Shown in pieces: positions 1 through 4,792 of a stretch of 6,317 nucleotides of DNA. The stretch's first letter is position 1. Every line of letters starts with the position of its first letter. The stretch is from Roseobacter sp. (lineage in GTDB: Bacteria; Pseudomonadota; Alphaproteobacteria; Rhodobacterales; Rhodobacteraceae). Position numbers and translations under genes: made by a program. Below the pieces are notes generated by a model, which saw nothing but the letters and a program-made list of their open reading frames with translations, made no database searches and was not told the origin of the DNA. The DNA lies in contig JAGXHB010000204.1 of the NCBI GenBank assembly GCA_024636425.1, positions 1 through 6,317 on the forward strand. The letters run 5' to 3'.

Positions 1-339
1 CCAGACTGCCCGCGCTGCGATTTCGGAAAGAAGCCGGCCTACGAGCTGTGTCTCTTGCGAAGTCAGATCGGCCCCCCGAACCTGTTCCAGATGCCAGCGG
101 GCGCGGAAGTCCTTGCCCAGCAGAAACAGCGCATAGGCCAGTTCGAAGCGGTATTCCTTGTTTTGTGGCTGTGCCGAAACCAGCTTCTCAAGCAGGGGGA
201 GTGCGCCTTGCGGATGGTTCGTGCGCATCATCTGGACCGCTTGCGCCCAGATGCCCTGCTGCGCAATCGCAGGATAGGGCTGGACCAACAACAAGCCCAG
301 CCCCAACAGAAAGCATCTTATTGCCCGACTTGCGGACAT
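1..339 (-). CDS. Slam-family outer-membrane translocator, N-terminal fragment
   Basis: The gene starts at 339 and runs off the left edge; 113 residues are visible. Seen: a Sec signal peptide with a Leu/Gly core at residues 8-19 and a likely cleavage after AIA at residue 26. A helical segment of TPR type follows, with the stretch YRFELAYALFLLGKDFRAR near residues 63-81 and then HLEQVRG. That pattern (RFELA-ALFLLG-D-RA-H) is characteristic of the N-terminal TPR region of Slam proteins (DUF560), whose missing C-terminal part is a 14-strand outer-membrane barrel. Slams move lipoproteins or related barrel proteins to the cell surface. The ATG lies 6 bases after the stop of the lipoprotein gene, so the two are surely co-transcribed and the lipoprotein is the obvious client. 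The ribosome-binding site is weak, which suggests translational coupling. A different periplasmic TPR protein is the main alternative, because the barrel itself is out of view. Confidence 0.8.
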   Translation of the reverse strand, partial: MSASRAIRCFLLGLGLLLVQPYPAIAQQGIWAQAVQMMRTNHPQGALPLLEKLVSAQPQNKEYRFELAYALFLLGKDFRARWHLEQVRGADLTSQETQLVGRLLSEIAARAVW

Positions 340-345
340 GAAGAG

Positions 346-1089
346 TTACTGCTTGTCCGCGTAAAACGCGCCAGAACTGTTGAGCACCTGAGACCCGTTC
401 GAGTTTATGATCGTACCGTTCCCGCCCGAGAGTTTCTGCCCGTTCGCTTCTTTGAAATTACCGTTCAGCACCATATTGGCGTTGCCAGTCAGCTTATTCT
501 GGGGCCCTGCAAGGTCGCCGTTAAACGTGGCGGTCAGGCTTGTCAGCGTGATCCCCGTCGCAGTGTTAAGGTTTGCATCAATCCGGTTGGGGTCTGTCGC
601 GGCAGCATTGGCTGTGCTGAGCGTGCCGGCAATTGTCGTGTCCACACCATTTACCTTGCCCGCGAAATTGCTCACGGTTCCGGTTATGGGTTTGGCAACG
701 CCGGTTCCGAAATTGACGTCCATGTTTACGTCGCCATACAGCGCTTCTTGTTGATTTGTTGCATTCGCCAAGGTCAGGACGGATACCTTGCCGTTGTAAC
801 TTGCGGTGCCAGTGATCGGCTGAGCGGTGGATGGCAGGAAAATATAGCTCAGGTTCTTGCTGTCAAAGTCGCTTGCGGTGATCGTCCCGCCAGTTCCGCC
901 GCCAGTCGTGCCGCCGCCGCCAGTCGTCGTGCCCCCACCTGTGGAGGTGCCCCCACCCGTGGATGTCCCGCCGCCTGTTGTCGGCGTCGTCGGCGTCACG
1001 CCGGAGCCCGAGCTGCTGCCCAGACAACCACCCAAGGACACGATTGTCGCGCTCAAAATGATGGCCTTTGCGAAAGTAGTGAAATTCAT
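346..1089 (-). CDS. Surface lipoprotein with TbpB-like beta-barrel domain (putative Slam client)
   Basis: The protein has 247 residues. Seen: a lipoprotein signal peptide with hydrophobic core AIILSATIV and lipobox LGGC, lipidated Cys at residue 22. The +2 residue is Leu rather than Asp, which fits outer-membrane sorting. Residues 25-69 are a low-complexity Ser/Pro/Thr then Gly/Thr tether with GGGTST-type repeats. Residues 72-247 are beta-rich with alternating polar and apolar residues and Gly turns, including ASYNGKV, a GDVNMDVNFGTG stretch, GTVSNFAGKV and a C-terminal GAFY. These resemble the 'transferrin-binding-protein-like' (Lipoprotein_5/TbpB barrel) fold, although the usual Gly-rich end after GAFYG is replaced by ADKQ. 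Start: the upstream Met at 1200 would add 37 residues before the signal peptide, so 1089 is preferred. Context: a Slam-type gene follows by 6 bases, supporting surface display. The ligand cannot be read from the sequence; iron or haem binding is not shown and no TonB receptor is in view. Confidence 0.72.
   Translation of the reverse strand: MNFTTFAKAIILSATIVSLGGCLGSSSGSGVTPTTPTTGGGTSTGGGTSTGGGTTTGGGGTTGGGTGGTITASDFDSKNLSYIFLPSTAQPITGTASYNGKVSVLTLANATNQQEALYGDVNMDVNFGTGVAKPITGTVSNFAGKVNGVDTTIAGTLSTANAAATDPNRIDANLNTATGITLTSLTATFNGDLAGPQNKLTGNANMVLNGNFKEANGQKLSGGNGTIINSNGSQVLNSSGAFYADKQ
886..975 (-). repeat. Gly/Thr hexapeptide-repeat tract inside the lipoprotein gene
   Basis: About five imperfect 18-base units encode GGGTST, GGGTST, GGGTTT, GGGGTT and GGGTGG, residues 39-68 of the lipoprotein. 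The tract sits directly after the lipidated N-terminus, where surface lipoproteins carry a flexible tether. Tracts of this kind can change length by slippage in whole units without breaking the frame. Confidence 0.85.
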
Positions 1090-1122
1090 GCTGCATCCAT
1101 TCTTCAGAAAATCGAGAAAACG

Positions 1123-1159
1123 GGCAAGAATGCGATCAGCGGACCGCCACATTCTTGCC
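1123..1159 (-). promoter_or_regulatory. 10-bp inverted repeat / leader stem-loop upstream of the lipoprotein gene
   Basis: The arms GGCAAGAATG (1123-1132) and CATTCTTGCC (1150-1159) are perfectly complementary over 10 bp. The 17-base spacer contains a smaller GCGG-A-CCGC dyad (1139-1147). In the lipoprotein transcript direction the second arm is followed by CGTTTTCTCGATTTT, giving a terminator- or attenuator-like shape 33 bases before the start codon. It could equally be a protein-binding dyad in the promoter. The repeat is directly visible; its role is inference. Confidence 0.45.
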
Positions 1160-1247
1160 TCAATGGGCCGGATCATCTGATTATTCATTTGGCGCGGCAC
1201 TCCCCTGTTCAGGGTAAATGCCTACCAAAAGTTGTTTTCGGGGCTGG

Positions 1248-1277
1248 CGGACCAACCCATGTTCTGGCGCTGGTCCG
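1248..1277. promoter_or_regulatory. Inverted repeat CGGACCA-N16-TGGTCCG, possible operator
   Basis: Two perfect 7-bp arms (1248-1254 and 1271-1277) are separated by 16 bases, 128 bases before the dctQ start. The geometry, about 23 bp centre to centre or two helical turns, suits a dimeric activator or repressor. One arm shares GGTCCG with the first box in the dctP leader at 4582-4587. No experiment or known consensus assigns it to a regulator. Confidence 0.3.
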
Positions 1278-1404
1278 GCCCCTTGACGGGTGCGAGCAGG
1301 GGCGTTCCCAGCAAAAGTGATTGCTACTTCCAGTTCTCTTTTCTTGACTTTCGGCCCCCGTCCTTTGATTGAAGCGGCTGGGAGTTACCAAACAGGGGGT
1401 TGAA

Positions 1405-1983
1405 ATGCGTTTTCTTGCCGGAGTGGCCGCAGTTATCTGCGCGCTCAACAATATCATTGGCAAAACGTTTGCCTGGCTGTCGCTGGGAATCGTCGCCGTC
1501 TGTTTCACCGTGGTCGTCCAGCGCTACGTTTTTGCGATCAGTTATGTCTGGATGCAGGATCTCTATATCTGGCTGAATGGTGCGATGTTTACCGCTGTGG
1601 CCGGATTTGCGCTGTTGCGTGATGATCACGTGCGCGTGGACATTTTCTATCGTCCCGCCAAGGTGAGAACCCGCGCGCTGACCGATCTTCTGGGCGTAGT
1701 CCTGTTTCTGTTTCCCTTTTCCTGGGTCGTCTACGTCTATTCGATGCCCTTTGTCCTGCGGTCGTGGAGCTATACCGAAGCGTCGGCGAATGTGGGCGGT
1801 ATGCCGGGCCTCTTCATCCTCAAGTCATTTGTCATCCTGTTCGCCGCTCTGATTGCCCTTCAGGGTGTTGCCATGATCATCCGGTCTGTCCTTGTCATCA
1901 CAGGAAATGAACAGCTTGTGCCCAAGCGCATGCAGTACAGCGAAGACATGGCCCCCTCCGCCCCAACCAAAGGTGCCGTGTAA
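1405..1983 (+). CDS. dctQ: TRAP transporter small membrane subunit (DctQ family)
   Basis: The protein has 192 residues, usual for the family. Four hydrophobic segments are seen, at about residues 22-44, 52-72, 94-117 and 136-163. DctQ signatures are present: QRYVF (39-43), WMQDLYIWLNG (49-59) and the DDHVRVDIFYRPA segment (73-85) between helices 2 and 3. In TRAP transporters this subunit partners with the large subunit in the inner membrane and helps dock the periplasmic receptor. Start: an AGGGGG ribosome-binding site at 1394-1399 places the start at ATG 1405; a TTG at 1369 would add 12 residues with no such site. The stop overlaps the dctM start by one base, implying coupled translation. 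The sequence best fits the subgroup called mannitol/chloroaromatic (FcbT2-like, COG4665), whose characterised relatives take up alpha-keto acids or chlorobenzoate. Confidence 0.93.
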   Translation: MRFLAGVAAVICALNNIIGKTFAWLSLGIVAVCFTVVVQRYVFAISYVWMQDLYIWLNGAMFTAVAGFALLRDDHVRVDIFYRPAKVRTRALTDLLGVVLFLFPFSWVVYVYSMPFVLRSWSYTEASANVGGMPGLFILKSFVILFAALIALQGVAMIIRSVLVITGNEQLVPKRMQYSEDMAPSAPTKGAV

Positions 1984-3374
1984 TGGATCCTATTCTGATC
2001 GGCGAGATTCTCGCCGCGTTGATGTTCTTTGGCGTGATCGGCTTTTTGCTGCTGGGCTTTCCCGTCGCGTTCACCCTGGCCGGGGTTTCCCTGCTGTTCG
2101 GTGCCGTTGGCCTCGCGCTCGATATTTTTGACCCGTCGAATTTCGGCGCTTTGCCGAACCGCTATATCGGCTTCATGACGAACGAAGTGCTGGTGGCGGT
2201 GCCGCTCTTCATCTTCATGGGAGTCATGCTGGAACGCAGCCAGATCGCCGAACAGTTGTTGCTGACGATGGGCAAGCTTTTCGGCAACCTGCGCGGCGGC
2301 CTTGGTATTTCGGTTGTGCTTGTGGGCGCGATGCTGGCCGCGTCGACCGGCGTGGTTGGTGCCACGGTTGTGACGATGGGCCTGATTTCTTTGCCTGCGA
2401 TGTTGCGCGCGGGCTATGACCCCAAGCTTGCCAGTGGCGTCATCTGCGCCAGCGGCACCTTGGGCCAGATCATTCCACCCTCGACCGTGCTGATCTTCAT
2501 GGGGGATATGCTGTCCGGCATCAACAGTCAGGTGCAGATGGCCAAGGGTAACTTTGCGCCGGTGCCTGTTTCTGTCGGTGACCTTTTTGCCGGCGCGTTG
2601 CTGCCGGGGATGCTGCTGGTCTCGCTTTATCTGCTCTGGGTGATCTTCAAGGCCATCACCGACCCGGAATCCTGCCCCGCGACGCCTGTGCCCGCAGATG
2701 AAAAGGGCGAGCTTCTGCGCGAGGTTTTCGTTGCACTGGTTCCCCCGCTTTTGCTGGTACTTGCAGTCCTCGGGTCCATCCTTGGCGGCATTGCCACGCC
2801 GACCGAAGCGGCCTCGGTAGGGGCGGTCGGTGCGATGATCCTTGCGGCGCTGCGCTGGCGTCTGTCCTTCAAGACCCTGAACGAGACGGTGATCGCAACT
2901 GCGACGATCACCAGCATGGTCTTTATCATCCTTCTGGGCGCGTCGGTCTTTTCCGTCGTCTTCCGGATGATGGGCGGCGACAATCTGGTGCATGAATTCC
3001 TGAGCAACCTGCCCGGTGGCACGATGGCAGCCGTTGTCGTTGTGATGATGATCATGTTCTTCCTCGGGTTCATCCTGGACACGTTCGAGATCATCTTCAT
3101 CGTGATCCCGATCACGGCACCGGTGTTGCTGGCGCTGGATGTTGATCCGGTATGGCTGGGTGTTCTGGTCGGGGTGAACCTGCAAACGTCGTTCCTGACC
3201 CCGCCTTTCGGGTTTGCACTGTTCTACCTGCGCGGTGTTGCGCCGGCGACCTTGCCAACCAGCGCGATTTACAAGGGCATCCTGCCTTTTGTCTGCTTGC
3301 AGATTGTGGCGATTGCGATCCTGTTCATCTTCCCGGGGATCGTGACATGGTTGCCCCGTCTGATTGCAAATTAA
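1983..3374 (+). CDS. dctM: TRAP transporter large membrane subunit (DctM family)
   Basis: The protein has 463 residues, somewhat longer than the roughly 425-residue classical DctM, as in the COG4664 subgroup. It is the sodium-coupled, elevator-type transport subunit of the inner membrane. Seen: a dozen hydrophobic segments and conserved motifs AVPLFIFMG (72-80), ASTGVVGATVVTMG (120-133), SGTLGQIIPPS (157-167, the first re-entrant hairpin), GIATPTEAASVGA (269-281), LGFILDTFEIIFIVIP (361-376) and the second hairpin with TSFLTPPFGFALFYLRG (402-418). The hairpin tips are where sodium and substrate bind in known structures of the family. A hydrophilic cytoplasmic loop (about 227-246) carries the subgroup's extra length. 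The start overlaps the dctQ stop in TAATG, with AAAGGTG about 7 bases upstream. A strong terminator lies 24 bases after the stop, so dctQM appears to be a complete two-gene unit. Confidence 0.95.
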   Translation: MDPILIGEILAALMFFGVIGFLLLGFPVAFTLAGVSLLFGAVGLALDIFDPSNFGALPNRYIGFMTNEVLVAVPLFIFMGVMLERSQIAEQLLLTMGKLFGNLRGGLGISVVLVGAMLAASTGVVGATVVTMGLISLPAMLRAGYDPKLASGVICASGTLGQIIPPSTVLIFMGDMLSGINSQVQMAKGNFAPVPVSVGDLFAGALLPGMLLVSLYLLWVIFKAITDPESCPATPVPADEKGELLREVFVALVPPLLLVLAVLGSILGGIATPTEAASVGAVGAMILAALRWRLSFKTLNETVIATATITSMVFIILLGASVFSVVFRMMGGDNLVHEFLSNLPGGTMAAVVVVMMIMFFLGFILDTFEIIFIVIPITAPVLLALDVDPVWLGVLVGVNLQTSFLTPPFGFALFYLRGVAPATLPTSAIYKGILPFVCLQIVAIAILFIFPGIVTWLPRLIAN

Positions 3375-3397
3375 CGCATCAGGCAGGTCTCAGAATG

Positions 3398-3429
3398 CAA
3401 AAGGCCCGGTGTTTCCACCGGGCCTTTTG
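3398..3429. terminator. Bidirectional intrinsic terminator shared by dctM and dctP
   Basis: A perfect 14-bp stem is formed by CAAAAGGCCCGGTG (3398-3411) and its complement (3416-3429) around a TTTC loop. The GC core is flanked by A4 on one side and T4 on the other, so the hairpin ends in a U-run in either direction. It lies between the stops of convergent dctM (3374) and dctP (3450) and can end both transcripts. Confidence 0.93.
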
Positions 3430-3449
3430 TCGTTTCGGTCTGACTGAAA

Positions 3450-4544
3450 TCAGTACTTGAGGTATTTCTCACGCGCGACGGTAAACGGTGCGTCAATGCC
3501 TTCGGTGCGGTTACGCACAAGGTTCAACGCCTCGATAAAGCTTTCGGTGGTCTTTTTGACCAACGGATCGTCGCTCGACCGCAGTTCCTCGATCACTTCG
3601 ATGGATGCCTTGGCACCGGCTTCCATGATGTCTTCGGGGAAGTCGCGGACCATGACACCGTGATCATCGACCAGCGTTTTCAGTGCCCTTGGATCGTTGG
3701 CATAGAAGTCAGCCGACACCTGGTCATATTCGGCCTGGCAGATGTCACGGATGATCGCCTGCAGGTCGTCCGGTAGTTCCTGATATTTCTTCTTGTCGAC
3801 GACCAGTTCCGTCGCAAGACCAGGTTCCACGAAGGACGGCATGTAGTAGTTCTTGGCAACCTGATAGAACCCAAGTGCAAGATCGTTGTAGGGGCCGACA
3901 AATTCAGCAGCATCAAGCGTGCCGGACTGAAGCGCCTGAAAGATCTCGCCCGCAGCCATGTTGGTGACTGTCGCCCCCAGTTTCTCCCAGACGCGACCGC
4001 CAAGGCCGGGTGTCCGGAAACGGATGCCTTTCACGTCTTCGACGCTGTTCAGCTCGTCGCGGAACCAACCGCCTGCCTGGGTGCCGGTGTTGCCCGACAA
4101 AAAGCCCTGAACGCCGAACTGGTCATAGATCTCGTCCCAGATTTCCTGACCGCCAAGGTAACGCATCCATGCCGTCAGTTCCGGTGTGGTCATGCCATAG
4201 GGAACGCCGGTAAAGAACGACAGCGCAGGCGATTTGTTCTGCCAGTAATAGGCTGCGCCGTGGCTCATTTCGGCAGTGCCATCAATGACGGCGTCCAGCG
4301 ACTGAAGCGGGGGCACAAGTTCGCCCGCGGAAAAGACCTGAACAGTCAGGCGCCCACCCGAAGCGGCCGTGACACGGTCTGCCAGACGCTGCGCGCCCAC
4401 ACCCAGACCAGGAAAGTTCTTGGGCCAGGTTGTGACCATGCGCCAAGTAATATTGCCTTGCGCAACTGCCGGAGCGGCCAAGGTGCTTGCCGCTGCACCA
4501 ACACCAACCACACCCGCATTTCTGATAAATGAACGGCGATCCAT
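3450..4544 (-). CDS. dctP: TRAP transporter periplasmic substrate-binding protein (TakP/DctP family)
   Basis: The protein has 364 residues. Seen: a twin-arginine signal (MDRRSFIR, then a Gly/Ala-rich core) with likely cleavage after AVA at residue 28, so the receptor is probably exported folded by Tat. The mature part opens with TWRMVTTWPKNFPG (33-46) and has FSAGELVPPLQSLDAV (71-86), GNTGTQAGGWFR (151-162), GIRFRTPGLGG (173-183) and DAAEFVGPYNDLALGF (211-226). These match the alpha-keto-acid receptor TakP of Rhodobacter. By alignment from memory, Arg177 is the carboxylate-binding arginine and Glu214 lies at the cation site; TakP's next residue is Trp, here Phe215. A 2-oxo or 2-hydroxy monocarboxylate is the likely ligand, but the identity is inferred. 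Start: GGGAGGA at 4551-4557 fixes ATG 4544; Met 4607 would add 21 residues before the Tat motif. It is transcribed towards dctQM, not with it. Confidence 0.93.
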   Translation of the reverse strand: MDRRSFIRNAGVVGVGAAASTLAAPAVAQGNITWRMVTTWPKNFPGLGVGAQRLADRVTAASGGRLTVQVFSAGELVPPLQSLDAVIDGTAEMSHGAAYYWQNKSPALSFFTGVPYGMTTPELTAWMRYLGGQEIWDEIYDQFGVQGFLSGNTGTQAGGWFRDELNSVEDVKGIRFRTPGLGGRVWEKLGATVTNMAAGEIFQALQSGTLDAAEFVGPYNDLALGFYQVAKNYYMPSFVEPGLATELVVDKKKYQELPDDLQAIIRDICQAEYDQVSADFYANDPRALKTLVDDHGVMVRDFPEDIMEAGAKASIEVIEELRSSDDPLVKKTTESFIEALNLVRNRTEGIDAPFTVAREKYLKY

Positions 4545-4550
4545 AATGTA

Positions 4551-4557
4551 TCCTCCC
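4551..4557 (-). promoter_or_regulatory. dctP ribosome-binding site
   Basis: GGGAGGA on the minus strand lies 6 bases before ATG 4544. It decides this start over the in-frame Met at 4607, which has no comparable site. Confidence 0.88.
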
Positions 4558-4580
4558 GATACCGATTGAACTGACGAAAG

Positions 4581-4603
4581 CGGTCCGACCGAGGGTCGAA
4601 CCG
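4581..4603 (-). promoter_or_regulatory. Tandem GGT-NNN-ACC boxes / hairpin in the dctP leader
   Basis: Two 9-bp dyads, GGTCCGACC (4582-4590) and GGTCGAACC (4594-4602), have centres 12 bp apart. Each fits the core of the FadR-type GntR operator consensus (GT-NNN-AC). Because the two boxes are near-complementary they also form a 10-bp stem with one G-U pair and a 3-base loop in the transcript, 36 bases before the start codon. Operator sites or an RNA hairpin are both possible. Confidence 0.45.
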
Positions 4604-4771
4604 ACATCAGAAAACCTAATCAGGCGGCAACGCAAATGTCCATGCCGAGAACTGCTGGTTGATTGGGTAAACCGTGATGCGTCGCAATAAGTGCGTGAAC
4701 GGATGCGCGCAGCACCTGACATCGACGATATTCTACCCGCACTATTCGGCCACATCCTGAGGTAAAGGAAA

Positions 4772-4784
4772 CAGGAATATCCTG
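4772..4784 (-). terminator. Possible weak terminator after the beta-helix gene
   Basis: A CAGGA-TAT-TCCTG dyad, 8 bases after the TGA stop, is followed on the minus strand by TTTCCTTT. CTGAGG over the stop codon can also pair with CCTCAG downstream and enclose it. The 5-bp stem is short, so the call is tentative. Confidence 0.25.
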
Positions 4785-4792
4785 AACGGCCC

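Larger units (their letters stand above)
1090..1404. promoter_or_regulatory. Divergent intergenic region between the lipoprotein operon and dctQM
   Basis: This 315-base stretch holds no credible gene. It must contain the promoters for the leftward lipoprotein-Slam operon and the rightward dctQM operon. Visible elements are a 10-bp inverted repeat (1123-1132 with 1150-1159), a CCCTG-TT-CAGGG dyad (1203-1214), a GGTA-N6-TACC dyad (1213-1226), and a CGGACCA / TGGTCCG inverted repeat (1248-1254 with 1271-1277). A possible dctQ promoter has TTGACT at 1344-1349 as a -35 element, but the matching -10 near 1367-1372 (GATTGA) is poor. The hexamer CGGACC or its complement occurs three times in the region (1140, 1248, 1272). 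No regulator is encoded in the window. Confidence 0.6.
4545..4792 (-). promoter_or_regulatory. dctP promoter and leader region
   Basis: These 248 bases lie between the beta-helix gene stop and the dctP start, both on the minus strand, and show no credible gene. The leader contains the ribosome-binding site GGGAGGA (4551-4557) and tandem GGT-NNN-ACC boxes (4582-4602). A weak promoter candidate has TGGACA at 4637-4642 with a poor -10 near 4614-4620. If real, transcription would begin close to the boxes, a position suited to repression. Just after the beta-helix stop there is a short CAGGA-TAT-TCCTG hairpin (4772-4784) followed by TTTCCTTT, possibly a weak terminator. Confidence 0.55.

Noticed and set aside
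857..1180. Val/Pro-rich frame on the plus strand
   Set aside because: It is the antisense of the Gly/Thr repeat tether and the apparent PPPV repeats follow directly from it.
1087..1200. Longer lipoprotein start at 1200
   Set aside because: The extra 37 residues would precede a standard lipoprotein signal peptide and cross the leader stem-loop.
55..1320. Open frame of 421 codons on the plus strand across the lipoprotein operon
   Set aside because: It lies antisense to two genes with clear signal peptides, has an Ala/Arg/Cys-rich composition without domains, and has no ribosome-binding site.
1860..3185. Open frame of 441 codons antisense to dctM
   Set aside because: The translation is full of Gln, His and Arg, as expected from reading a hydrophobic membrane protein on the other strand; dctM is unambiguous.
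3444..3453. CTGA-AA-TCAG dyad next to the dctP stop
   Set aside because: The 4-bp arms are too short to matter beside the strong terminator.
4542..4607. Longer dctP start at 4607
   Set aside because: It would bury the twin-arginine signal 24 residues in; GGGAGGA fits ATG 4544.
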